Source: Pseudomonadota bacterium
Lineage (GTDB): Bacteria; Pseudomonadota; Gammaproteobacteria; Burkholderiales; Burkholderiaceae_B
Length of the DNA: 64,000 nt
NCBI GenBank assembly: GCA_023423975.1
Contig: JAFAEO010000063.1
Span: 1 to 64,000 of the forward strand
Direction of reading: 5' to 3'
Position numbers and translations under genes: made by a program. Below the pieces are notes generated by a model. The model was not told the origin of the DNA. It made no database searches and saw only the letters and a list, made by a program, of their open reading frames with translations. Positions 8,801-17,107 of this stretch are shown here, in pieces. Each line of letters starts with the position of its first letter. Positions within the stretch are counted from its first letter, which is position 1.

Positions 8801-8956
8801 TTCCAGGACGGTCGTGACCACCACGGTAGGCAGATCGATGTCTGGAAAATTCTGGATCCGCATTGCATGAAACGAATACAATCCCATCAGTGTCAGCAGC
8901 ACGAACAACATGCATGCAGGCAACGGGTTCTTTATCGACCACGCAGAAACGTTCAT
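5888..8956 (-). CDS. RND efflux transporter, AcrB/MexB (HAE1) type
   Basis: 1022 residues, full length for the family. Proton-driven inner membrane pump: one N-terminal helix (NPLPACMLFVLLTLMGLYSF), a large periplasmic loop (PTVVVTTVLEGATPSQLE), helices 2-6 with the proton-relay VVGILVDDAIVEVENI in helix 4, then the mirrored second half with a second periplasmic loop and LMGIATKNSILLVEYA. Two bases separate it from the adaptor gene upstream. No outer membrane channel gene is linked, so the pump presumably borrows a TolC/OprM-type channel encoded elsewhere. Substrates cannot be deduced. Confidence 0.92.
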   Translation of the reverse strand: MNVSAWSIKNPLPACMLFVLLTLMGLYSFHAMRIQNFPDIDLPTVVVTTVLEGATPSQLENDVARKIEDNLATVQGIDHVFSTLQDGVATITAQFELEKPIQEAVDDVRSSVASVRNELPANTEEPIVTKLDLAQQPILAFTVSSSRRDVTDVSWLVDNTIARKLLTVSGVGKVSRVGGRDRQVRVDMDPVLLQGLGATVADVSRQLKSVQQEQSGGKAELGLQKQPIRTLGAVKSAAELEDLRIPLSNGKVITLGEVATVRDSFADPVTAAFLDGKPVVAFEVARSRGAGEVDVGRGVMQALEQIKAEYPDLTFRTAFDMVEPVQSEYDGAMTMLYEGALLAVLAVWLFLRDIWATLVSAVALPLSIIPAFVGMYFFGFTINGVTLLALSLVVGILVDDAIVEVENIVRHLQSGKSPYRAAMEAADEIGLAVVATTFTLIAVFLPTAFMSGIAGKFFKQFGWTAAMAVFASLVVARMLTPMMCAYILKGKKQAPKDPAWMRLYMKWVDRSLRHRWVTVFIAGLFFVGSIVIIPLLPTGFMPADDLSQTQVYVEMQPGTPLAQTEKTAERVRQLVMENPSVRSVYTSIGGGAAGGDPFAGGQTQEERKATLTVLLQPRNERAVKQEIEADIRRRLQVVPGVRLKVGLGGSGEKYMLVLSSEQPDVLMQTALQVGRQLRSIEGLGNISSSASLIRPEIEVHPRFDDAAQLGVTSAAMADTLRVATAGDFEVALSKLNLDQRQIPIVVALEKWAIKDLDFIENLRVPGANGPVPLSSVADVRLGGGPAVINRYDRARNITFEIELSGIALGDVVKQVRQLPAMKSLPASVSVIDIGDAEVMEELFQSFGLAIVIGIVCIYIVLVLLFKQFLQPLTILAALPLSLGGAFVGLLLADKSFSMPSLIGLIMLMGIATKNSILLVEYAILAIKEKGMTRLDALRDACHKRARPILMTTLAMGAGMVPLAVGWGSADPAFRSPMAIAVLGGLITSTFLSLLVIPAVFLIVDDVSGFFRRYTDKLFNDPE

Positions 8957-8958
8957 GT

Positions 8959-10134
8959 TCAGTTCCCGGCAGGACTAGCGTTGAATGCAGTCGGAGAATC
9001 CGGTGCGCCGCCCGGCGCCGCGTCGCTCATCTTGCCTGCGGTCGGCTGCTGCACTGGCGCTTCGACCACCCGGACCGTATCCTGATCGTTCAGAAACGCC
9101 GCGCCTTGCGTCACGACCCGATCACCTTCGCGCAGTCCCGCCGTCACCTGTATCGTATTGCTGGCTGCGCCACCGAGTTGTACCTTGGTCTGCACAACCT
9201 TATTATCGTTCCCGAGCACAAAAACAAAATAGAATCCGTCACGCAGCACCAGCGCCTGACGTGGCACCGTCAGCCCCTGTTTAGGCGGCAACTCAAAACG
9301 GCCGCGCAAGAACATGCCGGCGCGCAATTGCGGATCAGATGCCAGATCAACATAAACGATGCCCTGGCGCGTCTGCTCATCCAGCGTGGGCCCGATCTGC
9401 CGCACCCGCCCCGCAACCCTTCGGTCATTTGGCAAAACAACATGCACCTGCATGCCTTCACTAACCTGCATGAGATTGCGCATACCCAGTTGCGCCTGCC
9501 ACTCCAGGCGGTTATCGACAACCAGATGAAAAATTTCCTGCCCGGGACTGACTACAGCGCCGATAACCGCGTTACGCACCGAAATGACGCCATCCGACGG
9601 TGCCAGCAATTTCGTATAGGAGCTGCGTTGCGTCTGCGTTTGCAGTGCCGCCTTGGCAGCAGAGATGTCAGCCATGGCATTTTTTTCGCCCGACAGGGCC
9701 TGGTCTACTTCGGATTGACTGATAGCACCGCTGCTGCGGATTTTCCGGATACGGTCCGCATTGCGTCTGGCCGTATCCAGCGACGCCTGGGCCTGTTGCA
9801 AGCGCGCCTCGGCCTGGGTCAGATCGCCGCGACTAGAGGTATCTTCAAACTCTGCCAGCATCTGCCCTGCTTTCACCCTGTCGCCCACGTCGGCATACAG
9901 GGCTTTGAGACGAAGACCACTGGTCTGGGCACTGACGCTGGCGTCATGCCAGGCGCGAACATTGCCGGTAGCCCCGAAACCGGGGATGATTTGCGTGGAA
10001 TTGACTGTCTGCACCGTCACGGTCAGCGCCGGGCGTGAGGAAGGCTCCTGGACGCCAGCCACGTCCGGGGAAAAGGCAATCAACATAGTTACGATGAATG
10101 CACATTGCATCAGCTTCAAAAACGGAATCAGCAC
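8959..10134 (-). CDS. RND efflux periplasmic adaptor (membrane fusion protein)
   Basis: About 391 residues: an N-terminal hydrophobic export segment, a lipoyl/barrel-sandwich half-motif (SVSAQTSGLRLKALYADVGD), a coiled-coil hairpin (LTQAEARLQQAQASLDTARR onwards), the second half-motif (LLAPSDGVISVRNAVIGAVV), a beta-barrel and a Pro/Ala-rich tail. It connects the pump to an outer membrane channel. The start is uncertain. The upstream TTG at 10158 lies in the U-tract of the prc terminator, so I prefer GTG 10134, which has GAGCAGG upstream and keeps a lysine before the hydrophobic stretch. ATG 10110 is the alternative. Confidence 0.85.
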   Translation of the reverse strand: MLIPFLKLMQCAFIVTMLIAFSPDVAGVQEPSSRPALTVTVQTVNSTQIIPGFGATGNVRAWHDASVSAQTSGLRLKALYADVGDRVKAGQMLAEFEDTSSRGDLTQAEARLQQAQASLDTARRNADRIRKIRSSGAISQSEVDQALSGEKNAMADISAAKAALQTQTQRSSYTKLLAPSDGVISVRNAVIGAVVSPGQEIFHLVVDNRLEWQAQLGMRNLMQVSEGMQVHVVLPNDRRVAGRVRQIGPTLDEQTRQGIVYVDLASDPQLRAGMFLRGRFELPPKQGLTVPRQALVLRDGFYFVFVLGNDNKVVQTKVQLGGAASNTIQVTAGLREGDRVVTQGAAFLNDQDTVRVVEAPVQQPTAGKMSDAAPGGAPDSPTAFNASPAGN

Positions 10135-10155
10135 GGGTATCTGCCTGCTCGATTG

Positions 10156-10196
10156 CAAAAACAGACATATCGTACGGGTAAATGCGATATGTCTGT
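10156..10196 (-). terminator. Terminator hairpin after prc
   Basis: A 12-bp perfect inverted repeat ACAGACATATCG (10161-10172) / CGATATGTCTGT (10185-10196) with a 12-base loop. On the minus strand it is followed by TTTTT, fitting the end of the prc transcript. Its position just before the efflux genes leaves open an additional operator role. Confidence 0.65.
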
Positions 10197-10238
10197 CTGC
10201 CCGAGTTGTGAATCGTTGTAACTGGATGCGCCGAAAGG

Positions 10239-12449
10239 CTACTTCTGTTTTGCCAGATCCGCCACGATGTTGGCTGCTTCCTTGATAGCGATATCCAGGC
10301 TCTCCTTGCGTTTTTTCTCATCCGCCAGCTCCTGGGTCAGGTTGCCTTCCCCTGCTGCCAGACCGTCGTCAAGGCGGAACGAATTAACATCGGATTCACC
10401 CAGTTTTTTACGACGCTCTTCAAACTGCGACTGCTCCATGGACATTTTTTCGCGCTCTTCCAAACGCGTGGCATAACGCAATGAAATAACTTTCTTGTCG
10501 GACGTCTTGCGGGCATATGCCAGCTCGTCTAGCAAAAGTTTCCAGCTATCCGATTGCTGCGTACGCTGCTCATGCATGGTTTTGAGCGGCCCGATTTTAT
10601 CTGCAAGCGAATCGTATCCGCTGTACTTGGTCGGGGCGATCTTGCTCCATGGCATGGCATTCTCATAGCTGGACTCGCCCAGCTCGGTTGGGTCAAAAGC
10701 CGAAGGGAACACAATGTCTGGTACAACGCCTTTTTCCTGCGTAGAGCTGCCGTTGACACGGAAGAACTTCTGAATGGTCCATTTGAGCGAGCCCAGCTCC
10801 TCACCTTCGTGTCGACGCAAAAACTCATCCAGGCCACGAATGGTCTGTACGGATCCTTTACCCCATGTCGGATCGCCAATAACCACACCACGACCATAAT
10901 CCTGAATCACTGCGGCAAAAATCTCCGACGCAGAGGCCGAAATACGATTGACCATGACCCCTACCGGTTTGTTCCAGACGATTTTTCCCGTTGCACTGCG
11001 GACATTGGACGTGGTTCCCTCGGCGGTGCTCACTTGAACGATCGGATTGGGACCGCCCAGGAACAGGCCGCTTAGGTTGGCCGCTTCACTCAGCGAACCG
11101 CCACCATTATTGCGCAAATCCAGCAGAACCCCATCCACGCCTTCTTTTTCAAGCTTTTCAAGAATCACCCGGACATCGCGGGTAAGGCTTTTGTAATTGC
11201 TTTCGCCACGCGCTTTCGCGTCAAAATCTTCGTAGAAGCTGGGAATCGTGATGATAGCGACCTTTCGCTTATCGCCCTCTGCACCCGCTTCATAGATACG
11301 ATAACGGGCAGCCTGATCTTCCATGGTTACTCTTTGGCGAACGATCGAGACCGTCGTGTGCTTGCCTTCCATGCCCCTTTCGGCCGGAATGATTTCAATA
11401 CGCACTGTTGTGCCACGCTTGCCGCGAATCAGTTTGACGATATCATCCAGGCGCCAGTCGACCACATCTTCCATCGGGCCCGATTCGCCCTGGCCCACGG
11501 CCACAATGCGATCACCGGGATTGAGCTTGCCGGATTTGGCTGCCGGGCCACCCGGCACCACTTCACGGATCTGTCCGTATTCATCACGTTTTTGCAAAAC
11601 GGCACCAATGCCTTCAACCGACAGGCTGATTTGCACGTCGAAATTTTTCGCAGAACTGGGGCTGTAATATGACGTATGTGGATCGGTACTGTTGCCGTAG
11701 GCATTCAGGAACATCTCGGCAACGTCTTCGCCATTCATGCGCATGATCTGGTTGCGATTGTTTGTGTAGCGCTTTTTGAGTTTCTCGACAATGACGCTGT
11801 CTTTACTGCCGGCCAGTTTCAAACGCAGATAATCGTTCTTGATCCGCTTGCGCCACAGATCGTTGATCTGTTCGTCCGAAGTTGCCCATTCCGCTTTTTT
11901 GCGATCCAGGTTGAAGGACTCTTCAACATCAAAGTCAAAAGGCTTGTCCAGCAAGGCCAGTGCATGATCAAAGCGCTGTTCGACACGGTCCCGATATTTT
12001 TCAAACATGGCAAACGCCGGCGCAAGGCGACCGGTCATCAGCATGGTGTGAATGTTCTGGCGCACTGGTTCGAATTCATCGATGTCCGACTTGAGCAAAT
12101 ACAGCTTTGCCGGGTCCATCATTTTGAGGTATTCCTTGAATACCGCATGCGACATATTCTCGTCCAGCGGCTTCTTGTCATACTCAAAGCGTGTCAGAAT
12201 ATTGGCCACGATAATAGCGGCCTTGGCCTGATCTACCGTGGGCTCCAGCGCTTTCTTCTCGGGCTTCTTCTGCGAGACCGGCGCTTTAGAAGCGTTGGCC
12301 GAAGGGCTGCCGTTTTGAACCAGTAGCTGATGCTGCGTGGATTGAGACTGCTCAAGCCGTTCGATACGGTTCAGCGCTTCTGAGTCGGCATATACACAGG
12401 CCGAGGTAGCCAGAAGTGCCAGAGCCGTTGCCAATACTTTCAACTTCAT
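10239..12449 (-). CDS. prc: Tail-specific (C-terminal processing) protease Prc
   Basis: About 736 residues, long Prc type. The start at 12449 gives a proper signal peptide, MKLKVLATALALLATSACVYA, with likely cleavage before DSEALN. The periplasmic S41A serine protease has an N-terminal helical domain, a PDZ domain (SVEGIGAVLQKRDEYGQIRE, GGPAAKSGKLNPGDRIVAVG), and the catalytic core with LLDLRNNGGGSLSEA, Ser in NRISASASEIFA, Asp in VIQDYGRG and Lys in PTWGKGSVQ. These match the Ser/Asp/Lys set of E. coli Prc. It trims the C-termini of periplasmic proteins and controls peptidoglycan hydrolase levels. Divergent from the lytic transglycosylase gene, with about 170 bases between them. Confidence 0.95.
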   Translation of the reverse strand: MKLKVLATALALLATSACVYADSEALNRIERLEQSQSTQHQLLVQNGSPSANASKAPVSQKKPEKKALEPTVDQAKAAIIVANILTRFEYDKKPLDENMSHAVFKEYLKMMDPAKLYLLKSDIDEFEPVRQNIHTMLMTGRLAPAFAMFEKYRDRVEQRFDHALALLDKPFDFDVEESFNLDRKKAEWATSDEQINDLWRKRIKNDYLRLKLAGSKDSVIVEKLKKRYTNNRNQIMRMNGEDVAEMFLNAYGNSTDPHTSYYSPSSAKNFDVQISLSVEGIGAVLQKRDEYGQIREVVPGGPAAKSGKLNPGDRIVAVGQGESGPMEDVVDWRLDDIVKLIRGKRGTTVRIEIIPAERGMEGKHTTVSIVRQRVTMEDQAARYRIYEAGAEGDKRKVAIITIPSFYEDFDAKARGESNYKSLTRDVRVILEKLEKEGVDGVLLDLRNNGGGSLSEAANLSGLFLGGPNPIVQVSTAEGTTSNVRSATGKIVWNKPVGVMVNRISASASEIFAAVIQDYGRGVVIGDPTWGKGSVQTIRGLDEFLRRHEGEELGSLKWTIQKFFRVNGSSTQEKGVVPDIVFPSAFDPTELGESSYENAMPWSKIAPTKYSGYDSLADKIGPLKTMHEQRTQQSDSWKLLLDELAYARKTSDKKVISLRYATRLEEREKMSMEQSQFEERRKKLGESDVNSFRLDDGLAAGEGNLTQELADEKKRKESLDIAIKEAANIVADLAKQK

Positions 12450-12620
12450 ACAATGCAATCTCAACGAGTGAATAGGATAATGGATACTGATTCTAACGAA
12501 CTGCGGTCAATTTTACCCATGTTTTCCGCCAAACACATGAAATCACAAACAAAATGGCACATACGTTAGAATTTGACTTCAATCCATTACACGATTTGGC
12601 CATAACCAGGAGCCGTATTC

Positions 12621-13847
12621 ATGCCCATCAGCCGCTCGCACCGTTCTTATTCTCGCTCACTGCAGCGGCTCACCCTCTTATTGACAATTGGCATACCGGG
12701 TGCCGCGTTTGCACAAAGTGGCGGCGATTTTGCCGCATGCCTGCAAAAACTGCAGCCACAGGCGGCCCGCGCCGGCATTTCCGCGCAATCCTTTGCCCGC
12801 TTTACTCAGGGCGTCACGCCGGACATGAGCATTCTGGAAAAGCTCAATTACCAGCCGGAATTTCGCCAGCCAATCTGGGACTATCTGGCCGGGTTAGTGG
12901 ATGAGCAACGGGTTAGTGAAGGCAAAAGCAACCTTACCCGCCATGCCGATGTATTGCGACGTGTCTCTGCACAGTACGGCGTAGATCCGGCAACTGTCGT
13001 GGCGGTGTGGGGTGTGGAAAGCAACTTCGGGCAGACACAGGGTAAATATCCACTGGTGCAGGCGTTGGGCACGCTCAGTTGTTATGGACGTCGCCAGGCC
13101 TATTTTCAGAAAGAATTTTTTGCCACGCTACGGATTCTGCAATCAGGCGACATCCAGCCACAGCGCCTGGTCGGTTCCTGGGCGGGCGCTTTCGGGCACA
13201 CGCAATTTATGCCCTCCACCTTCGAGCGGCTGGCCGTGGATTTCGATGGCGACGGGCGCCGCGACCTGATGGACAACTCGGCCGATGCGCTGGCATCCAC
13301 CGCCAACTTTCTTGCCAAGGGCGGCTGGCAGACCGGACAGCCCTGGGGATTTGAAGTGCGCCTGCCTGCCGACATGAACACGGCTGGTGAAGGTCGACGC
13401 AATAAAAAATCCATATCAACATGGGCTGCGCGAGGCGTCACAACCATAGACGGCCAGCCGCTGGACGCGCGTGTTTCAGGCAACCAGAAAGCGGGCCTGC
13501 TGACGCCAGCGGGGGCCGCCGGACCGGCATTCCTGGTATTTCGCAATTTCGACGTGATTTATGGCTATAACGCAGCCGAAAGCTACGCCCTGGCCATCGC
13601 CCATCTGAGCGACCGGCTACGCGGTGCAGGCCCTTTTGCCACCGCCTGGCCCACGGATGACCCCGGCCTGTCACGAGCCGAACGCGTCACGTTGCAAAAA
13701 GCCCTGCTGAGCCGAGGCTACGATATCGGCGAACCCGACGGTTTGATCGGCAGCAAGACGCGCGAGGCCATCAAAACAGAGCAAAGCAAACTTGGACTAA
13801 CGCCGGATGGACGCGCCGGGCAGAAAATCCTGCGTGCGTTGCAATAA
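12621..13847 (+). CDS. Lytic murein transglycosylase, MltB family with C-terminal peptidoglycan-binding domain
   Basis: 408 residues; CAGGAG sits about 9 bases before the ATG. Signal peptide ends near GAAFAQ (about residue 32) with no lipobox. Residues about 40-335 are the SLT_2/MltB catalytic domain: the catalytic Glu is in VAVWGVESNFG, followed by GSWAGAFGHTQFMPSTF and the FDGDGRRDLM calcium-like loop. The last 60 residues (LQKALLSRGYDIGEPDGLIG, TREAIKTEQ) are a PG_binding_1 domain. It would cleave peptidoglycan glycan strands with formation of 1,6-anhydro-MurNAc ends. The divergent prc gene also concerns the wall, which may or may not be functional linkage. Confidence 0.92.
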   Translation: MPISRSHRSYSRSLQRLTLLLTIGIPGAAFAQSGGDFAACLQKLQPQAARAGISAQSFARFTQGVTPDMSILEKLNYQPEFRQPIWDYLAGLVDEQRVSEGKSNLTRHADVLRRVSAQYGVDPATVVAVWGVESNFGQTQGKYPLVQALGTLSCYGRRQAYFQKEFFATLRILQSGDIQPQRLVGSWAGAFGHTQFMPSTFERLAVDFDGDGRRDLMDNSADALASTANFLAKGGWQTGQPWGFEVRLPADMNTAGEGRRNKKSISTWAARGVTTIDGQPLDARVSGNQKAGLLTPAGAAGPAFLVFRNFDVIYGYNAAESYALAIAHLSDRLRGAGPFATAWPTDDPGLSRAERVTLQKALLSRGYDIGEPDGLIGSKTREAIKTEQSKLGLTPDGRAGQKILRALQ

Positions 13848-13852
13848 AGAGC

Positions 13853-13881
13853 TTGCGCAGGAAAAAAAATCCTGATATAGT
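13853..13881 (+). promoter_or_regulatory. Sigma-70 promoter of tRNA-Met
   Basis: TTGCGC (13853-13858) and TATAGT (13876-13881) are separated by exactly 17 bases. This is the only good match between the transglycosylase stop and the tRNA; the expected transcript start is near 13888. Confidence 0.7.
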
Positions 13882-13980
13882 TTCATGCTTCATTCAGTTG
13901 CTCTGTAACCAATCGATTTTTTTGGATACAGAGCCAGTTTGAATGAATCCTCATTTTTATGAGGTGAAAGCTGTGAGAAT

Positions 13981-14057
13981 GGCTCTTTAGCTCAGTCGGT
14001 TAGAGCGACGGAATCATAATCCGCAGGTCCCCCGTTCGAATCGGGGAAGAGCCACCA
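13981..14057 (+). tRNA. tRNA-Met (anticodon CAU)
   Basis: 77 nt with encoded CCA. Acceptor stem GGCTCTT pairs with AAGAGCC, D arm GCTC/GAGC, anticodon CAT at 14015-14017 in loop ATCATAA, T arm CCCCG-TTCGAAT-CGGGG. The GGCTCTTTAGCTCAG start fits the betaproteobacterial elongator tRNA-Met. An Ile2 (lysidine) tRNA with the same anticodon is less likely but not excluded by eye. The initiator is excluded because its three G-C pairs in the anticodon stem are missing. Confidence 0.93.
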
Positions 14058-14094
14058 TTTACACAGTTTTAAAATCCAGTTATATCAAACATTT

Positions 14095-14119
14095 AAGCCG
14101 CTTTGCAAGCGGCTTTTTT
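14095..14119 (+). terminator. Terminator after tRNA-Met
   Basis: Nine-bp stem AAGCCGCTT (14095-14103) / AAGCGGCTT (14107-14115), loop TGC, followed by further T residues. Confidence 0.85.
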
Positions 14120-14140
14120 GTTGTCCGCAACAAACTCAAC

Positions 14141-14365
14141 ATTTATCGTCGATCCGGTGCCCGACAATTGGAAGTGGGAACAGGATCATTCGGTTACCAG
14201 CTCGCCTTTTGCCAAAAACAGGGCTTCCGGGTGACCGGCATCGAACGTAATTTTTTCATCGACAACTACAACGAACCTATTATTGAAGACGGCATCAGGC
14301 TATGTGACATGCTGCGCCTGACCCTGCAACTGACCGGGACACATACCGGACCAGGACCAGGATAA
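14141..14365 (+). pseudogene. C-terminal remnant of a GNAT acetyltransferase
   Basis: An open frame with no proper start reads ...ARQLEVGTGSFGYQLAF then CQKQGFRVTGIERNFF, which is the last third of a GNAT N-acetyltransferase: the beta-strand, the FYxKxGF acetyl-CoA region and the tail EPIIEDGIRLCDMLRLTLQL. The N-terminal two thirds with the core acetyl-CoA P-loop are missing. Upstream lies the tRNA terminator, so the break falls immediately beside the tRNA gene. It ends in a short repetitive GTHTGPGPG tail before TAA. Best read as a decayed gene; a rearrangement next to the tRNA could explain it. Confidence 0.6.
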
Positions 14366-14494
14366 GGACCAGACAACTGTGATCTGCTCATCGCGGGGCC
14401 TACCCACCACTGCATCGCTTGGGCGCTCCACTGCTTTAACAACTAACAATTGCCTTATCTGCTGTATAGTGAACGATTGAGCTGGGAGACAGCG

Positions 14495-14767
14495 ATGGCA
14501 TTTGAAAAATGGGCTGTACGCAAAGGCGACGCATTAGGCGTGGTTTACGAAGCGTACCGGGTGGGCAAACAACTGTCGCTTGTGAAATACTATATGAACA
14601 GCCATCGGGATGGCTTTGTGCTGGTCAAGGAAAACGCGTACGACAAACTCGGGGTGGAGCATCTGGATGCATTGTTTGATGAGTGCTGGAACAGCCCGAA
14701 CGATTTTTATCAAATTGATGAAGACGGCGTGACCAAGGTAGGCAGACGGGCGCCCAACGTCGGCTGA
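14495..14767 (+). CDS. Small hypothetical protein (90 residues)
   Basis: The ATG at 14495 is preceded by GGGAG at a good distance, which favours it over the longer frame from 14450. The sequence MAFEKWAVRKGDALGVVYEA, then YRVGKQLSLVKYYMNSHR and HLDALFDECWNSPNDFYQID, is soluble, with no cysteine cluster, signal or membrane helix. I do not recognise a family. It lies between the acetyltransferase remnant and the convergent histidine kinase gene and is probably monocistronic. Confidence 0.6.
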   Translation: MAFEKWAVRKGDALGVVYEAYRVGKQLSLVKYYMNSHRDGFVLVKENAYDKLGVEHLDALFDECWNSPNDFYQIDEDGVTKVGRRAPNVG

Positions 14768-14796
14768 CCGCGTGCATCCAGGCCTGTATCAGACGC

Positions 14797-16167
14797 CTAG
14801 CCCTGTTCGATCGGAAATACAATTGTGATCCCGAGACCAGGTTGGCGATCCTCAAACCTCAGGGTTCCTTCATGCATGGCCACAATGGCCATGACGCTTT
14901 TAAGCCCAAGCCCAAAGCCGGTGGCATTGGGATCCAATTGGTAGAAATGTTTGCCAACGTTGTCGTATTCACTGGCTGGTATTCCCGGGCCATCATCGTC
15001 AATCTGAATCGATAACTGCCCCTGCTCCCCATGCAAACTGACCCAGACATGTTCACGGGTGTATTTCAATGCATTGTCCACCAGATTGGCCAGCATGCTG
15101 GCCAACAGGTCTGCATCGCCATGGATACGGCAATCGCCCTGGACATTCAATGACAGCCGGTGATGCCGATCTTCGGCAAAGGCGCTGTAAAGGTCAATAA
15201 CATCGTCCGCGACCGCTGAAAAATCACAAATGCGAAAGCGTTGCCGATACACACCGGCTTCAATCTCGGAGATCTGCAATAGCTTTTCAAAAAGTTGATT
15301 CAGGTTTTCAATTTCCTGAACAGCAAAATGCGTAGCCTGCAATACTTCCTGCGCCGAATGACCGGGTCGCTGCACTGTGCGCAGCCTGCTGATAATGCGC
15401 GTCAGGGGCGTGCGCAGATTATGCGCGATCGTATCGGACACATGGCGCACGCCTTTCATGAGCGCCTCGATACGGTCCAGCATTGAATTGATTTCACGGC
15501 TCAAATGATAAAATTCGTCGTGTATTTCAGACAGTGGGATTCGCGAGGACAGTTGGCCACTGCTAATTTGTGTTGCTGTCTTGTGAATGCTGCTGACCCG
15601 GTAATCGAGCTCGCGCCTGAAGATAAATGTACCCACGATCACCAGCATCAGCGCAACAAATAACGTGACCAGGCAAGCTTGCCCAATCAGCGCGATGGTT
15701 CTGTTGGTTTCGGCCAGATCCACACCGACAACCAGCGTACTGCCGTCATCCAGTGTCGATACCTTGAACCTGCCGCTCAGCGCAGCTCCCTCGTTGCTCA
15801 CGTCGGCTTCGGCAATTTCCGACAGCCGCGAGACCGGTGCAGAATCCAGGTTACCGATCACTTTTTCGCCGGTCTGATTGAGCAAAAGATACAAGCCCTG
15901 ATCTGAATCCACATCATCGGACAAGGTAAAGGCAAGTGAGCGGATCAGCCGGTCTGACCCGCCCACTTCGAAATCGGTTACCAGCCGATGAGTCGTGGAC
16001 GCGATCTGACGCTGCAACTGGGAATGCAACGCACCGACCACTTGCAGATAAATAAATGCCATTAGGACCAGGATGGAAAAGATGGCCAGCAAGCCGTAAT
16101 TGAATGTCAGTCGAAAGGAAATCGAATGCCAAGTCTGGTCCAGAAAACGGACAAATTGACGAATCAT
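14797..16167 (-). CDS. Sensor histidine kinase of an OmpR-type two-component system
   Basis: 456 residues. Two membrane helices (about 20-45 and 158-184) flank a periplasmic sensor region of about 110 residues. A HAMP linker follows, then the HisKA domain with phospho-acceptor His249 in SDTIAHNLRTPLTRI, then the HATPase domain with NLVDNALKYT, IDDDGPGIP and GFGLGLKSV. The start overlaps the regulator stop by 4 bases (ATGA), so the two are co-translated. The tctBA transport genes are transcribed away from this pair, which suggests a TctDE-like role in sensing a carboxylate, but the sensor domain itself gives no ligand. Confidence 0.92.
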   Translation of the reverse strand: MIRQFVRFLDQTWHSISFRLTFNYGLLAIFSILVLMAFIYLQVVGALHSQLQRQIASTTHRLVTDFEVGGSDRLIRSLAFTLSDDVDSDQGLYLLLNQTGEKVIGNLDSAPVSRLSEIAEADVSNEGAALSGRFKVSTLDDGSTLVVGVDLAETNRTIALIGQACLVTLFVALMLVIVGTFIFRRELDYRVSSIHKTATQISSGQLSSRIPLSEIHDEFYHLSREINSMLDRIEALMKGVRHVSDTIAHNLRTPLTRIISRLRTVQRPGHSAQEVLQATHFAVQEIENLNQLFEKLLQISEIEAGVYRQRFRICDFSAVADDVIDLYSAFAEDRHHRLSLNVQGDCRIHGDADLLASMLANLVDNALKYTREHVWVSLHGEQGQLSIQIDDDGPGIPASEYDNVGKHFYQLDPNATGFGLGLKSVMAIVAMHEGTLRFEDRQPGLGITIVFPIEQG

Positions 16168-16877
16168 GATGGCCCGATATCCTGCGCGCTCGCCTGCGCC
16201 TGTGCCGACAGAACATAGCCCTCACCCCATACAGTATGAATCAGCTGAGTTTGAAAACCGGTGTCGATCTTGCGGCGCAGGCGGCTGATCTGAACATCAA
16301 TCACATTCGATTGCGGATCAAAACGATAATCCCATACCGATTCGAGCAACATCGTGCGTGTAACGACATTACCGGCATTTTGCATCATATGGACAAGCAG
16401 ACGATATTCCCTGGGCTGCAGATTGATGGGTTTACCGCTGCGTTCCACCTTACGGTTGATCAGATCCAGCGTAAGATCACCTACTCGCAACTGTTTAATG
16501 GTGTCGTCACTGCCGGCCCGCCGGATCAGCGCTTCGATGCGGGCGATCAGCTCGGAAAAGGCAAAGGGCTTGGTCAGATAATCATCGCCGCCCGATTTCA
16601 GGCCACGAACCCGTTCATCCACGCCCGACAGGGCACTGAGCACCAGCACCGGCGTCTTGTTGCCCAGCGCACGCAGCGTGGACAGAATGGACAGGCCATC
16701 TATATTGCCGGGCAGCATCCGGTCCAGGATGATAATGTCCCATTGCTCTTCACAAGCACGCCGCATGGCATCGGCGCCATTACCACAGACCACAGCATCG
16801 TGCCGCAACTCATTCAGGCCATTGGCAATATATCGTGCGTTTTCATAATCGTCCTCAATGACCAAGCAGTGCCACAT
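16164..16877 (-). CDS. Response regulator, OmpR/PhoB family
   Basis: 237 residues from the ATG at 16877, chosen because GGGGGGA lies upstream and MWHCLVIEDDYENARYIANG is the normal receiver start. Receiver domain with the acidic pair E9/D10, phosphorylated Asp52 in IIILDRMLPG, the Thr/Ser site in LVLSALSG and Lys in YLTKPFAFSEL. The C-terminal winged-helix DNA-binding domain contains INLQPREYRLLVHMMQNAG and SNVIDVQISRLRRKID. Probably activates or represses the divergent tctBA operon in response to the kinase; this is inferred from arrangement only. Confidence 0.93.
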   Translation of the reverse strand: MWHCLVIEDDYENARYIANGLNELRHDAVVCGNGADAMRRACEEQWDIIILDRMLPGNIDGLSILSTLRALGNKTPVLVLSALSGVDERVRGLKSGGDDYLTKPFAFSELIARIEALIRRAGSDDTIKQLRVGDLTLDLINRKVERSGKPINLQPREYRLLVHMMQNAGNVVTRTMLLESVWDYRFDPQSNVIDVQISRLRRKIDTGFQTQLIHTVWGEGYVLSAQAQASAQDIGPS

Positions 16878-17044
16878 GAGCGTCCCCCCGTTCCTATGCG
16901 TTTTGTCGGCGTTGCGCCGCCACCTGAGCATCATACATTTTCATGTCGGCACGCGTGCCGTACCAACCTCAATTCCAATATACATTTTTATTCAAATGCA
17001 ATCATGACAAAACGGTAATGTTTTCGTCATCCACTGCAAGACTT

Positions 17045-17073
17045 TTGTCTCTATACAATCCTCAGGCTATACA
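17045..17073 (+). promoter_or_regulatory. Candidate promoter of tctBA
   Basis: TTGTCT (17045-17050) and TATACA (17068-17073) with a 17-base spacer, 35 bases before the tctB start. The regulator may bind upstream in the 230-base divergent region. Confidence 0.55.
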
Positions 17074-17107
17074 CCTGCAATTTTAGTGGAGACTTAAAAG
17101 GTAAATT

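Noticed and set aside
8720..9085. Plus-strand ORFs opposite the efflux genes, including long ones to 10038
   Set aside because: Shadows of the well-supported RND and adaptor genes, with His/Arg-rich non-protein-like composition.
10161..10196. Palindromic operator for an efflux repressor
   Set aside because: The T-run on the minus strand right after the stem fits a prc terminator better, and no repressor gene is adjacent.
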